From contig NZ_WHMA01000003.1 in the NCBI RefSeq assembly GCF_010994375.1, positions 62,001-126,000 of the forward strand: 64,000 bases of DNA. Reading direction: 5' to 3'. The notes beneath the pieces are model-generated. The model was not told the DNA's origin. It saw only the letters and a list, made by a program, of their open reading frames with translations, and ran no database searches. The DNA comes from Halomonas sp. NO4. GTDB lineage: Bacteria; Pseudomonadota; Gammaproteobacteria; Pseudomonadales; Halomonadaceae. Below, piece after piece: positions 53,117 through 62,955 of the stretch. Position 1 is the stretch's first letter, and each line of letters opens with the position of its first letter. The translations under genes and the position numbers were made by a program.

Positions 53117-54096
53117 GCGTTGGCCTCCTCGGGGCGGGCAGGTGCCGGCTCGCTGGCTTCCGCCATCGATGCGGCGTCCTGGGGATGCAGGGCGGCATCG
53201 AAGTGGGCATACAGGGATTCCAGCGTCGGCGGTTCCAGGTCGATGTCCTCCACGGCGCCGTCGGCCATCAGGCTGCGCAGCACCTCGACCTTGGCACGTG
53301 CGGGAACGGCCAGGACGAGGCGCCCGCCGCCGCCCGGCGTGACGACCACGCCGAAGGCATGCAGCTGGCGGGCCAGAGTCTCCGCCGGCTGGCTGGTGCG
53401 CAGGCGCACCACCAGCGGCAGGTCGGCCACCTCGCGCAGCTCGTCGATGGTACCGGCGGCGAGCAGCCGCCCCTGACCGAGGATCGCCGCTCGGTCGATG
53501 TGACGTTCCACGCCGGGCAGCACGTGGGAGCAGAGCACCACGCTGACGCCCTTGCCGCGCAGCTCGTCGACCATGGTGTAGAAGTCGCGGGTGGCCATGG
53601 GGTCGAGGCCCACGGTGGGCTCGTCGAGCAGCAGCAGGCGCGGCTCGCCGAGCAGCGCCTGGGCCAGCCCCAGGCGCTGGCGCATGCCCTTGGAGTAGGT
53701 CTTCACCCGGCGGTGCATCGCGTGGGTCAGGCCCACGCGCTCGAGCAGCGTCTCGACGCGGCGCCGGTCGACGCGCTTGAGCCGCGCGAAATAGCGCAGC
53801 ACCTCGGCGCCGCTGAGCTGCTCGTAGAACTGCACGTTCTCGGGCAGATAGCCCAGGCGCTGGCGCAGGGCGTTGGCCTCGGCGCCACTGGGGTCGCGGC
53901 CGAACACCTCGAGGTGGCCCGCCGTGGGGCGGATCAGGCCGAGGATGAGTTTCATCGAGGTGGACTTGCCGGCGCCGTTGTGGCCCATCAGGCCCAGCAC
54001 CTCGCCCTCGCCCAGGGTCAGACTGACCTCGTCGAGGGCGGTGAGGGCGCCGAAGCGCTTGCTGACGGCGGCCATCGCGATCACGGGTTGAGTCAT
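53113..54096 (-). CDS. nosF: NosF, ABC ATPase for NosZ maturation
   Basis: 327 residues, cytoplasmic. Walker [10 protein letters not shown], signature [17 protein letters not shown], Walker [14 protein letters not shown]. The C-terminal extension (about 225-327) with an alanine- and proline-rich tail is longer than in basic ABC ATPases. Overlaps nosD and nosY by 4 bases each. Confidence 0.93.
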   Translation of the reverse strand: MTQPVIAMAAVSKRFGALTALDEVSLTLGEGEVLGLMGHNGAGKSTSMKLILGLIRPTAGHLEVFGRDPSGAEANALRQRLGYLPENVQFYEQLSGAEVLRYFARLKRVDRRRVETLLERVGLTHAMHRRVKTYSKGMRQRLGLAQALLGEPRLLLLDEPTVGLDPMATRDFYTMVDELRGKGVSVVLCSHVLPGVERHIDRAAILGQGRLLAAGTIDELREVADLPLVVRLRTSQPAETLARQLHAFGVVVTPGGGGRLVLAVPARAKVEVLRSLMADGAVEDIDLEPPTLESLYAHFDAALHPQDAASMAEASEPAPARPEEANA

Positions 54097-55403
54097 TGCA
54101 GGGTCTCCGCCATCCAGTCCGGTAGGCTCATCAGGGGGTGGCTGTCCTTGACGCCGGGCGGACGCAGCACCGGAAACTCGCGCTGCACCCAGCGCAGTAC
54201 CTGCACCGCCGGGCTGTTCATGAGAATCTTGGCCAGCGGGTAGGTCCAGATCAGCCGATCCACCGAATCGTTGGGCTCGTAGGGCACGTCGCCGAGGCCG
54301 TCGCCGTCGAGGTCCCAGCCCAGGTAGTCGCTCCAGTAGTTGCCGCGCCCCTCATGGGACCACTCCTGCTCGCGCACCGCCACGTATTTCACTTGGGTCT
54401 GATTGCCGACGAAGGCGTTGCCGTGGAAGTCGTTGTCCTCGGAGCCCGCGGTCAGGTGGATGCCGACTTCGGTGCGCGCGAAGAGGTTGTCGCGGATGTC
54501 GTTGAACAGGGAATTGTAGACGAACAGCGCCTTGCCTTCGGCGCCGCTGATGGCATGGCCGTCGCCCGTCGCCGCCCCCGGGGTGACGCCGCGCTGCGCC
54601 TCGATGGAGACGTTCTCGGCGATCACCGAGTCGACGATGTAGTTCATCAGAAAGCCGTAGTTCTGGTCGCGCACGGAGCGGTTGCCCACCACCTCGAGGT
54701 TGCGCGACTGCATGAGCGCATAGCCGAGGCGGTTGTTGCGGGTCACGTTGTCGCGCACCACATTGTCCTGGGAGAACATGTAGTGCACGCCGTAGCGCTG
54801 GTCGCGCAGCAGGTTGCCGATCAGCCGGTTGCCGTTGCTGACGTCGATGTAGATGCCGTCGCGGGCCTGCCATACCTCGTTGTCGATGATCTCGGCACCG
54901 GTCACGTTGTAGAGCTGCAGGCCGTTGCCGCGGTTCTGGGAGCGCAGCGCGGTATCGCCGCTGATGCGGTTGCCCGCAACGCGCACGTCAGCCACGGCGT
55001 CGAGCCAGATACCAAAGCCGCGCGCCTCGATGCGGTTGTTCTCGATCACCGCCCCCGTGGCGCTCTCGGCCACGAAGATGCTGCTATCCATGTCGGTGAT
55101 GTTGGCGCCATCGTTGCGGATGTGCAGCCCGCTGACGCGCGCGCCAGCGGCCTCGACGGTGAGCACGCTGCCATGGCCCTGGCCGTCGAGGATGGCGCCG
55201 TCTGCACCGCTGAGCGTGATCGCTTCGGTGATTACGAAATTGCCGGGATAGACTCCGGCGGCCAGGCGCACGCTGTCGCCCGGTTCGGCGGCGTCGAGCA
55301 CCGCCTGCAGTGGCCGCCCCTGGGGGGCGACCTGGTGTTCCGCCGCCTTGAGCTCGGCGAAATCCAGAAACAGGAAGGCAAGCAATAAGCCAATGAATCG
55401 CAT
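54093..55403 (-). CDS. nosD: NosD, periplasmic copper-site assembly protein
   Basis: 436 residues with a Sec signal (about 1-20, [18 protein letters not shown]). Right-handed beta-helix (CASH/parallel repeats such as [46 protein letters not shown]) that inserts the CuZ centre into NosZ. The [19 protein letters not shown] segment near residue 340 is characteristic. Start at the ATG at 55403, 56 bases after nosZ. Confidence 0.94.
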   Translation of the reverse strand: MRFIGLLLAFLFLDFAELKAAEHQVAPQGRPLQAVLDAAEPGDSVRLAAGVYPGNFVITEAITLSGADGAILDGQGHGSVLTVEAAGARVSGLHIRNDGANITDMDSSIFVAESATGAVIENNRIEARGFGIWLDAVADVRVAGNRISGDTALRSQNRGNGLQLYNVTGAEIIDNEVWQARDGIYIDVSNGNRLIGNLLRDQRYGVHYMFSQDNVVRDNVTRNNRLGYALMQSRNLEVVGNRSVRDQNYGFLMNYIVDSVIAENVSIEAQRGVTPGAATGDGHAISGAEGKALFVYNSLFNDIRDNLFARTEVGIHLTAGSEDNDFHGNAFVGNQTQVKYVAVREQEWSHEGRGNYWSDYLGWDLDGDGLGDVPYEPNDSVDRLIWTYPLAKILMNSPAVQVLRWVQREFPVLRPPGVKDSHPLMSLPDWMAETLQ

Positions 55404-55459
55404 GGGGATCTCAACGCGATAAAGAGAGAACGGGGCCGGCGCGGCCGGCCCCTCCGGCA

Positions 55460-57379
55460 TTATGCCGGCTCGACGAGCATACGCCCGGTCATCTCCATGT
55501 GCAGGGCATGGCAGAACCAGTTGCAGTAGTACCAGAACACCCCGGGCTTGTCGGCCGTGAAGGTGATCGATGAGGTCTGCTGCGGGCTGATCTCCATGCT
55601 CACGCCATGGTCGACCACGCAGAAGCCATGGCTGAGGTCCTCGACCTTGTCCATGTTGGTGATGGTCACGGTGACCTCGTCACCCTGCTTGACGGTGAAC
55701 TCCTGGATACCGAAGTTGGGCGCCACCGAGGTCATGTAGACGCGCACCTGGTTGCCGTCGCGGATCACCTGGTTGTCGGTCTCCAGGTTGATGCCGTCTT
55801 CCTGGGCCCTGGCCACGGTCTCGGCGAAGAAGGAATCGTCGCGGTCCCAGATCTGCTTGGTGGTGATCTGGTCGCGACGGATGATCACCGCATCGTGGGG
55901 CTCGGCGAAGGTGGGCGTGTCGTGCAGCAGTACCATTTCGTCGCCGGAGATGTCGATCATCTGATCGTTCTCGGGGTGCAGCGGGCCCACCGGCAGGTAG
56001 CGGTCCTTGGAGAACTTATTCAGCGAGAACAGATACTTGCCATCGGCATCCTTGGACTCGGCCAGGGTCGCGTGATTGTGGCCCGGCTGGTAGTGCACGT
56101 CGAGCTTCTGGATGATGTAGTCCACGTCCTCGCCGTTGTAGTTGCGCACGGCGGCGTCCATGTTCCACTTCACCACCTGGCTGTCGATGAACACCGTGGT
56201 GTAGGCGTTGCCGCGGCCGTCGTAGGTGGTGTGCAGCGGCCCCAGGCCTATTTCCGGCTCGGCGGCGATCACGTCGCGCTCGTCGGCCAGGTTGCCCGCG
56301 AACAGGTCATCCAGACGCGCGATCTCGATCATGGAGACGGTGGGCGAGAGCTTGCCGGCGGCGATGAAGTACTTGCCGTCGGTGGAGGTGTTGAGGCCGT
56401 GCGGGTTCTTGGGCACCGGCACGTAGCGGGTGACGTTGAGACCGGAACTCTTGCGGCCGTCCACCACCGGCACCTCGGAGTCGCCGATGGTCATGAAGTT
56501 GCCGTCGGCCACCGCCTTCTCGACGTTCTCGATGTTGAACACCACCACCCAGTCGCGGTCGGCGCGCATCTTGCCGGCCAGGTCCATGGCGCCTTCGGAG
56601 TTGTAGCAGGTCGCCGCAGCATACTTGCCGGTGTAGTCGGCATCCATGTTGTCCAGGTTGCCGTCGACCATCACCTGCCACTTCACCTCCATGGTGTCGG
56701 CATCGATGGCATTCCACATGGTGTAGTACTTGGACGGGTCGTTGAGGTCACGGCCGTCGTTGGGCTGCGGGATCATGTACTCGCCGTTGCAGAATACGTA
56801 GTTGGTGCGCGGCACCTTCTGCAGGCGCAGACCGTGGATGGCCTGGACGTTGGGGATGGTGATCACCTTGTCGGTCTTGAACACATCCAGACGGATGCGC
56901 GCTACCCGGGTGTTGGCCTTGTCGTTGATGAACAGGTAGCGGCCATCGTGGCTACCGTCGGTGTAGCTGACGTGGGGGTGGTGGGCATCGCCGTTGGTGA
57001 AGCGGTGGCTGTCACCCAGGATGCGCTTGGACTCGTTGGTCATCCCCCAGCCGGACGCGGAGCAGTGGTTGAAGACCGGAATGCGCATGATCTCGCGCAT
57101 GGAGGGCACGCCGTAGACGCGCACCTCGCCGCTGTGGCCGCCACTCCAGAAGCCGTAGTACTCGTCGAGCTCGCCGGGAGGCACGCTGATATCGGCGCCG
57201 TTGGTTGCCGCCTGGGCCGGCTGGCTGCGGGTCAGGGCACCGACCCCTGCCACGCCGCTCACGCCGGCCACGCTGGCGGCACCGACCATGGCGCTGCCCG
57301 CGAGGAAGCGACGACGTCCCTGGTTGACCGTGGCGCCCGGCGCCGCGGTCGGCTTGTCGTCGTGATGCTGGTCACTCAT
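55460..57379 (-). CDS. nosZ: Nitrous oxide reductase
   Basis: 639 residues, periplasmic, Tat-exported (GRRRFLAG in the signal). Reduces N2O to N2. Seven-bladed propeller binding CuZ (VFNHCSASGWG, GDAHHPHVSYTDG, DKANTRVARIR, and histidines in GHNHATLAE and EPHDAV), then a cupredoxin domain with CuA ligands CNWFCHALHMEM. The Tat signal and nosRZDFYL order mark clade I. Normal length; all ligand segments present. Confidence 0.97.
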   Translation of the reverse strand: MSDQHHDDKPTAAPGATVNQGRRRFLAGSAMVGAASVAGVSGVAGVGALTRSQPAQAATNGADISVPPGELDEYYGFWSGGHSGEVRVYGVPSMREIMRIPVFNHCSASGWGMTNESKRILGDSHRFTNGDAHHPHVSYTDGSHDGRYLFINDKANTRVARIRLDVFKTDKVITIPNVQAIHGLRLQKVPRTNYVFCNGEYMIPQPNDGRDLNDPSKYYTMWNAIDADTMEVKWQVMVDGNLDNMDADYTGKYAAATCYNSEGAMDLAGKMRADRDWVVVFNIENVEKAVADGNFMTIGDSEVPVVDGRKSSGLNVTRYVPVPKNPHGLNTSTDGKYFIAAGKLSPTVSMIEIARLDDLFAGNLADERDVIAAEPEIGLGPLHTTYDGRGNAYTTVFIDSQVVKWNMDAAVRNYNGEDVDYIIQKLDVHYQPGHNHATLAESKDADGKYLFSLNKFSKDRYLPVGPLHPENDQMIDISGDEMVLLHDTPTFAEPHDAVIIRRDQITTKQIWDRDDSFFAETVARAQEDGINLETDNQVIRDGNQVRVYMTSVAPNFGIQEFTVKQGDEVTVTITNMDKVEDLSHGFCVVDHGVSMEISPQQTSSITFTADKPGVFWYYCNWFCHALHMEMTGRMLVEPA

Positions 57380-57503
57380 GACACTACCTCCGTTTCATTA
57401 TTCGAGAGACGTTCTCGATGCCGACGCTAGGTTCGGCGTTGTCCGGCAGGGGGCCCGTTCGCCGCGACACCCCACCGATTGCTGCGCCTTCAGGTCCAGG
57501 CCT

Positions 57504-59645
57504 TCAGGTCTCGTTCCCCGACACCTCCGTGGCGGGAATGCGCTGGGCGTCCGCCGCCCGGCTGCTCAGGCGCGCGGCCTTCTCGCGCTTCTTGCGCTGC
57601 ACCACCATGGGCGGACACTTGCGATCGTTGTAGTAGGTCACCTGACAGTCCAGGCAGTAGTGGCACTCGTTGGGATTGATGTGCCCATCGGGATGGATCG
57701 CCCCGATCTCGCACTCGTGGGCGCAGATCTGGCACGGTTTGCCGCACTCCTTGTGGCGCCGCAGCCAGTCGAACAGGCGGATGCGCGCGGGGATCGCCAG
57801 GCCGGCGCCCAGGGGACAGAAGTAGCGGCAGAAGAACTTGTGGTTGAAGGCGCTGATCACCAGCAGCGCCACCGCATAAAGCACGAAGCCCCACTCGCGC
57901 TGGAACTTGAGCAGCACCGCCGTCTTGAAGGGCTCCACCTCGGCATATACCTCGGCCTGGCCCAGCGACTGCAGGGAGACGGCAAACAGGCCGAGCAGGA
58001 TGATGTACTTCAGCGCCCAGAGCCGCTCATGCAGCATGAAGGGAACCGAGAACTGGGGCACCTTGAGCTTGCGGGCCACGGCGCTGATCAGCTCCTGCAT
58101 GGCGCCGAAGGGGCACAGCCAGCCGCAGTAGACGCCGCGCCCCCACAGCAGCAGCGACACCGCCACGAAGCTCCACAGGATGAACATCATGGGATCCATC
58201 AGGAAGGTGGACCACTGGAAATCGGTGAACAGCGCGTTGGTGAAGGTGAGGATATTGACCACCGAAAGCTGCGCCAGGGCGTACCAGCCAATGAATACCA
58301 CCGTGTAGACCAGAAACCCGTAGCGCAGCACGTGCAGCAGGCGCGGACGGCGCACTAGCCAGTCCTGGAACAGCAGGATGAAGGTGAGCACACCCAGCCC
58401 CGCTCCCAGCACCACGATGTGCATGATCCGGTCTTCCCACACCGACATCCACAGCGGGCGTGCCTCCGCCTCGGCCAGGTCGTCCGCCACCGGCTCGGGG
58501 AAGTCGAGGAAACGCTCGGGCACCTGCACTTCCGACGAGAAGCTGGCGAACTCGGTATCCAGCGCCCCGACCTGGCGGCGCACCAGCAGCTCCAGCTCCC
58601 AGGGCTGGCCCGGATCGAAGCCGGTATCCTCTCGCAGGATGAAGATGTCGCGCTCGGGCAGGCTCGGCACCCCCTCGGCCTCGATGCCCCACAGGCGGCG
58701 CATGTCGCTGTCATGGAACTGATTGGCGCGTCCGCCCTGGTGGATCAGGATGCGGTCGTAGATGCCGCCGCGCACGAAGCCAGAGCCCTTGAAGGAGTAG
58801 CGGCCGTCGGCCATGATCGCCAGGGCGTGCTCGTCTTCGCCCAGCGCTTCCATCAGGTCGTCGTACTGGCGCTCGCCGAGCAGATTGCGCCCGATGGTGG
58901 GCACGTTGAGGTAGGCGAAGTAGAGGTCGATGAAGGTCTCGTCCTCGGCTCCCTCGGGAACGCTGTCGACGTCTTCGGCCTCCGTGCCCTCGAAGGCCTC
59001 GTCGACCTCGCCGCGGGTCAGGTGCAGGTTGCCGATGGCACCTTCCTCGCGCAGCTCGCTCCAGCTCGCTTGCTCGAAGTGATCGTGGCGCACGCTGGCC
59101 GGCTCGGTGACGCCGCCGCTCAGGATGCCCACCTCGCGCGCCACCTGGCGTGCCGAGCGCATGATCCCCTCGCCCATCACCACCACGGTGACGGTGGCGC
59201 CGGAAACCGCATCCACGCTCTCGTAGCCCTCGCGCTCGCGGCGCGACAGGCCCACCCGCACCTTCTGCTGCACCTCCTTGCCCTGGTACTGGGCGACGAA
59301 GTCGTCGAGCACCGACTCGGGGATGCCTACCAGCATGATCGGCTCGGAGTGCTCCAGCACCTGCACGCCGGTGATCCGCCCCTCACGGTCCATGCCCACG
59401 CGCATGTTGACCGGCTTGCCCGAATAGGCGGGGATCGGCGCGATGTCGTTGGTCTCGAAGACGTAGCCGACCGGCTCGCCGTCGCGCAGCACGCTCTGCG
59501 CCGCGACCTCCTCCAGCGGCTCGCCCAGGGCATCCGCCTCGGGAAACACCTCGGGCAGCCAGTCCTCCTGCGCCTGCGCCAGCGGTGACAGCACCACCGC
59601 CACTAGCAGTACCAACACCCACAGCCAGGTGTGCAACACCCTCAT
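57504..59645 (-). CDS. nosR: NosR, membrane flavo-iron-sulfur protein
   Basis: 713 residues. Periplasmic FMN-binding domain (about 25-400) with the flavinylation motif SGATVT in VDAVSGATVT; five or six membrane helices; CGWLCP and CRYFCP motifs; and a cytoplasmic ferredoxin-like domain with CGKPCQICAHECEIGAI and CHYCLDCQ. Supplies electrons to and maintains activity of NosZ, and is needed for nos expression. Signal peptide at residues 1-25. First gene of nosRZDFYL. Confidence 0.95.
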   Translation of the reverse strand: MRVLHTWLWVLVLLVAVVLSPLAQAQEDWLPEVFPEADALGEPLEEVAAQSVLRDGEPVGYVFETNDIAPIPAYSGKPVNMRVGMDREGRITGVQVLEHSEPIMLVGIPESVLDDFVAQYQGKEVQQKVRVGLSRREREGYESVDAVSGATVTVVVMGEGIMRSARQVAREVGILSGGVTEPASVRHDHFEQASWSELREEGAIGNLHLTRGEVDEAFEGTEAEDVDSVPEGAEDETFIDLYFAYLNVPTIGRNLLGERQYDDLMEALGEDEHALAIMADGRYSFKGSGFVRGGIYDRILIHQGGRANQFHDSDMRRLWGIEAEGVPSLPERDIFILREDTGFDPGQPWELELLVRRQVGALDTEFASFSSEVQVPERFLDFPEPVADDLAEAEARPLWMSVWEDRIMHIVVLGAGLGVLTFILLFQDWLVRRPRLLHVLRYGFLVYTVVFIGWYALAQLSVVNILTFTNALFTDFQWSTFLMDPMMFILWSFVAVSLLLWGRGVYCGWLCPFGAMQELISAVARKLKVPQFSVPFMLHERLWALKYIILLGLFAVSLQSLGQAEVYAEVEPFKTAVLLKFQREWGFVLYAVALLVISAFNHKFFCRYFCPLGAGLAIPARIRLFDWLRRHKECGKPCQICAHECEIGAIHPDGHINPNECHYCLDCQVTYYNDRKCPPMVVQRKKREKAARLSSRAADAQRIPATEVSGNET

Positions 59646-59784
59646 CCACTCGTCTCCGTGCGCTCGTCTCTCGCCAGGAGGCCACTCGGCTATCTAAGAA
59701 AGGCAGTCTAGAAACGAGTGGCGGCGATGGCAAAAGAAGTATTTAGAAAGCATCTACACGTTAGCACAGGAGTCGGCAGAAACC

Positions 59785-59798
59785 CTGACCTGTATCAA
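59785..59798 (-). promoter_or_regulatory. Dnr/FNR-type box upstream of nosR
   Basis: Minus-strand TTGAT-ACAG-GTCAG, one mismatch. Centre 59791.5; a class II start would be near 59750 with a weak -10 TAACGT (59763-59758), leaving a leader of about 105 bases. Confidence 0.65.
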
Positions 59799-59949
59799 CC
59801 CCGACCCGCCATCCTGCGTCTGCTCGGCAATCCTGCGTGACCAGGGCGTTTATGCCAGGAAGAAGCCCCTCGACGGCGAGTGCTTCTCGCCCCGGCGACG
59901 GGGTGCTAGTCTCGCGCTTGATCCTCCCTTTTGCTGGCCAGGAGTCGCC

Positions 59950-60288
59950 ATGAGCTCGGAGCAACCCAGTCCCCTTCGCCATTCGCTCGTCACCCAGCAG
60001 CGCCACCTGGTGACCGAAACCGCCTTCTGTCTCGGCGAGATTCCCACCACCATCCGCGTCCGCGTCTACCGGCAGCTGGCCAATCAGCGCTACAGCGCCG
60101 AGCAGAGCCACTACATCCAGACCCCGCTGCAGCCGGAGCCCGCCTTCGAGAGCGGCGACGACCACCCCAGCCTGGATGCCTGCCTGGCGGCGATCGCCGA
60201 GATCATGGTCGAGCAGTATCAACAGGCCGAGCAGGCCGGCCATTCGCCCTCGGAGGACTGGCTGCTGCCCAGCCGCGACTTCGATTGA
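59950..60288 (+). CDS. Hypothetical protein, 112 aa
   Basis: Soluble, no signal peptide or membrane helix. Contains RHLVTETAFCLGEIPTTIR and an acidic C-terminus ending SEDWLLPSRDFD. I do not recognise a family. AGGAG site before the ATG at 59950. Divergent from nosR with about 300 bases between; not obviously linked to denitrification. Confidence 0.65.
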   Translation: MSSEQPSPLRHSLVTQQRHLVTETAFCLGEIPTTIRVRVYRQLANQRYSAEQSHYIQTPLQPEPAFESGDDHPSLDACLAAIAEIMVEQYQQAEQAGHSPSEDWLLPSRDFD

Positions 60289-60401
60289 CCCGGCCGCTTG
60301 GGTCGTGCGGCTGGCGGGCACGCCGGCAGCACCGCGTCGCCGACCGGCGCGGCGGGTGCTACCATGCCGTTTTCCGTGCTGCCCGAGTCCCGAGCCGTGC
60401 C

Positions 60402-60950
60402 ATGCCGCCTTCCCTGCCCGCCACCCTCGCTTGCCTGCTGACCGGCCTGCTGGCCGCTCCCTGGGCCCTGGCCACCACCTTCAACACGAGCGACATCCAG
60501 CGCCATGGCGCCTGGCAATCCGCGCTTCTGAGCCTCGGCGAGGAGCGCCACTTCCGCGCCCTGGAAGCCGACAGCTACAGTGACGCCATCCTCAGCCTCA
60601 ACTTCACCGCCGGGCTCTGTGACCTGCCTTGGCTCGAGGTGCGCGTCGACCTGGACGAACGCCAGGCGGCGGATCGCGCCGTCAATCTGGTCCCCGCCGA
60701 CCTGCGCGTCGATCATGAAACCATCCACAGCGGCATGGCCGAATTTCTTACCGAACGTGGCGACAGCGGCTTCTATGCGCACTTCTACCTGGCGCAGCAG
60801 GCTCTGCTGATGGAGGAGATGCGCCACGGCGAGACGCTGCGGCTGCGTTTCACCCTCGCCGAGGAGAACCACTGGTTCATGACCTTCGCTCTGGACGGCG
60901 CCGACCGCGCCATCGCCCGGGCCGAAGGGCTGTGCCGCGAGGCGGATTGA
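60402..60950 (+). CDS. Hypothetical exported protein, 182 aa
   Basis: Sec signal (about 1-25, cut after ALA before TTFNT). The mature part has two cysteines (GLCDLPWLEVRVDL and GLCREAD) that could pair, and mixed beta-like segments. No family recognised. ATG at 60402 chosen because the signal peptide starts there. Confidence 0.6.
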   Translation: MPPSLPATLACLLTGLLAAPWALATTFNTSDIQRHGAWQSALLSLGEERHFRALEADSYSDAILSLNFTAGLCDLPWLEVRVDLDERQAADRAVNLVPADLRVDHETIHSGMAEFLTERGDSGFYAHFYLAQQALLMEEMRHGETLRLRFTLAEENHWFMTFALDGADRAIARAEGLCREAD

Positions 60951-61008
60951 GAGCAACGCCCACGGCGCTGGCCCGAGGGGTGGCGCAAGTGTGGGGAATG
61001 GAGCGGGA

Positions 61009-61389
61009 ATGACGGTACTGCTGTTTCACCTGGGCAACGTGCCCGATGACGAGGCCGAGGATATCCGGAGGCTGCTCGCCGAGCACGGCTTCGAGACCTA
61101 CGAGACCCACGCCGGCTTCTGGCGCCTGGGGGTGGCCGCCATCTGGCTGCGCCACGCGAGCCAGGAAGCGGCCGCGCGCGAGCTGATCGAGCGCTACCAG
61201 ACAGAACGCCGCCAGCGCCTGCGCCAGGAGCAGGCGGCGCGCCTCGCCCGCGGGGAGCAGCCCACCCTGTGGCGCCGTCTGCTGCAGCATCCCGTGCAGA
61301 TGCTGCTGATCGCCCTGGCCGTGGCGGCCGTTCTGGCCCTCACCCTGCTACCCTTCCTGGGGTTGATCGAACCCTTCAACAGGGGCTGA
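61009..61389 (+). CDS. DUF6164-like membrane protein
   Basis: 126 residues. Soluble N-terminal part (VLLFHLGNVPDDEAEDIRRLL, FETYETHAGFWRLG) and one C-terminal membrane helix (LLIALAVAAVLALTLLPFLGL). The layout fits the DUF6164 family, of unknown function. ATG at 61009 after GAGCGGGA. Confidence 0.7.
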   Translation: MTVLLFHLGNVPDDEAEDIRRLLAEHGFETYETHAGFWRLGVAAIWLRHASQEAAARELIERYQTERRQRLRQEQAARLARGEQPTLWRRLLQHPVQMLLIALAVAAVLALTLLPFLGLIEPFNRG

Positions 61390-61460
61390 GGCTGCACGGC
61401 GAACGAGGACCCCGCGGGGCCGGGAACGAGGCTGGCGTGCTGCGATCCGTGGAGCGTCCC

Positions 61461-61862
61461 TCAGTGGCCTATCTTGTCGCGCAGCGCCTGTGGCAGGGCC
61501 AACTCTGTGTCGTCCGGCAGCGGTTCGAGCTCTCGGGCATGCCAGGTGCGCCCGGTCTCGACCCGGCTGAACATCTGGAAGCGGACCTTGTCGCCTGGCG
61601 ACAGGCTCGGCGCCGGTTCGCTCTCCGGCAGGGCCAGGCGCATGCGCATGGCCATCATCACGTCGGGGGTCGCTTCATGGGCGATGGTCACCCGGTGGGT
61701 CTTTTCGTCATAGCCGAGAAAGATACCGTGCACCGTATGGGGCCCCGCTGCCGCTTCGGCCGATTCCGCGGCGTGGCCGTGCGGCTCGCTGGCCTGAACC
61801 GGGTGGGCGCCGACAGCCAGCCAGGCCATCGCCAACCCGGCCAGCACGAGACTTGGTTTCAT
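61461..61862 (-). CDS. CusF-like periplasmic copper-binding protein
   Basis: 133 residues with a Sec signal (about 1-25, cut after VQA). The small beta-barrel pattern HTVHGIFLGYDEKTHRVTIAHEATPD followed by VMMAMRMRLAL matches CusF-type copper proteins, which use a His and Met-rich motif; here several methionines (MMAMRM) replace the usual W-x-M-x-M spacing. Possible copper chaperone for NosZ or a copper defence protein. Confidence 0.72.
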   Translation of the reverse strand: MKPSLVLAGLAMAWLAVGAHPVQASEPHGHAAESAEAAAGPHTVHGIFLGYDEKTHRVTIAHEATPDVMMAMRMRLALPESEPAPSLSPGDKVRFQMFSRVETGRTWHARELEPLPDDTELALPQALRDKIGH

Positions 61863-61958
61863 CGCTCTCTCCTCGCTTCGCAAGGCGCGCTCTCCTCACC
61901 GGGTGCGCACAGGAAAGCCGCCCTCACGGGCGGCCATGCTCCGGATTCTCGCAGCGTC

Positions 61959-62507
61959 TCACTCGAACCGCTGGGTGTCGAGGTACTCCACCGACAGGTA
62001 GTCGTCGAAGGTCCACAGCCGGACGAAGCGCCCGCGCTGCGTTGCCTCATCGCCGCTGCCGCCCCACACCGTGAGGCTCTGGGGCGGCTCGGGCATGCTC
62101 TCCTTCAACTGGTCGAACCACCAGTCGGCCATCTCCTGCTCCCAGGGGTCGCCGTGGCGCGCTTCCAGCCGTTCGACGATCGCCGCGCGCTGGGTCACTT
62201 CGGGATGGAAGGTCAGCACCAGCGCCAGCCCGTCACTGCCTGCGGGGAAGACGTAGCGCAGGTCGGTGACCGGCGCATCTTCGGCCTGCAGTTGGCCGTC
62301 GATGATGCGGTCTCCCTCGTCGGTCTCGGCGACGGAGAGATTGACCACGGCGTCGTCGCTGTCGAGGGCCGTCATCACTTCCTCGTGGGACATGCCGAAC
62401 TCGGCGCTGCGGTAACCCGAGGGCCCTTGTGCGGCCAGTGCAGTGGTGAAGGCGAGTGCCGCGAGGCAGCCGCCCAGCCAGGCCACGGGGCGAATCAGTC
62501 GTGCCAT
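61959..62507 (-). CDS. Hypothetical exported protein, 182 aa
   Basis: Sec signal (about 1-26, cut after ALAAQ). Seen: GYRSAEFGMSHEEVMTALD near the mature N-terminus, a pattern shared with small periplasmic proteins of unknown role, and DWWFDQLKESMPEPPQSL. No cofactor motif. Lies between the cupredoxin and CusF-like genes on the same strand. Confidence 0.65.
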   Translation of the reverse strand: MARLIRPVAWLGGCLAALAFTTALAAQGPSGYRSAEFGMSHEEVMTALDSDDAVVNLSVAETDEGDRIIDGQLQAEDAPVTDLRYVFPAGSDGLALVLTFHPEVTQRAAIVERLEARHGDPWEQEMADWWFDQLKESMPEPPQSLTVWGGSGDEATQRGRFVRLWTFDDYLSVEYLDTQRFE

Positions 62508-62580
62508 TCCCGTTCCTCTCGATCGGGAAGCGGCAGCCGGCCATCGCCGACCGCCGCTTCGCAGGGTTAGTGAAGTTGCC

Positions 62581-62925
62581 TCACTCGGCCGGCACTACTG
62601 TGACCACGCCTTGCATGTCCCGGTTCTCGTGGGGACGGCAGTGGTAGGGGTAGGTGCCGGGCTCCTCGAAAGTGCGCTCCCAGCTCTCCTCCGGAAAGAG
62701 CCGCGGTGAGCCAATGTCCTCGTCAGCGAAGTAGATATCGTGACTGGTGCGCGTCTCGGCATTGACCCAGCGCACCGTCGTGCCGGCTTCGACCTCGAGC
62801 TCAGTGGGATGGTACTCGTAGTCGAGCATTTCCACTTCGACCACCGAGTCGCCGGCCAGGGCCGCCCCGCCCGCGAGCAGGGTGGCCAGGGTGGCGGCGC
62901 CAAGTATCAGTCGCGGGTATCGCAT
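62581..62925 (-). CDS. Cupredoxin (plastocyanin/azurin-type)
   Basis: 114 residues with a Sec signal (about 1-24). Type 1 copper ligands visible: His in TSHDIYF, Cys and His in YHCRPHENRDM, and the closing Met. EVEAGTTVRWVN is the usual cupredoxin segment. A periplasmic electron carrier or copper protein, 30 bases after the haem-protein gene. Confidence 0.88.
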   Translation of the reverse strand: MRYPRLILGAATLATLLAGGAALAGDSVVEVEMLDYEYHPTELEVEAGTTVRWVNAETRTSHDIYFADEDIGSPRLFPEESWERTFEEPGTYPYHCRPHENRDMQGVVTVVPAE

Positions 62926-62955
62926 TCAAGCTCCTCCCTTCCCCGGTGTGGCACG

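Noticed and set aside
55607-57430. 607-codon open frame antisense to nosZ
   Set aside because: Shadow of nosZ; the His/Val/Asp-rich composition reflects the complementary strand.
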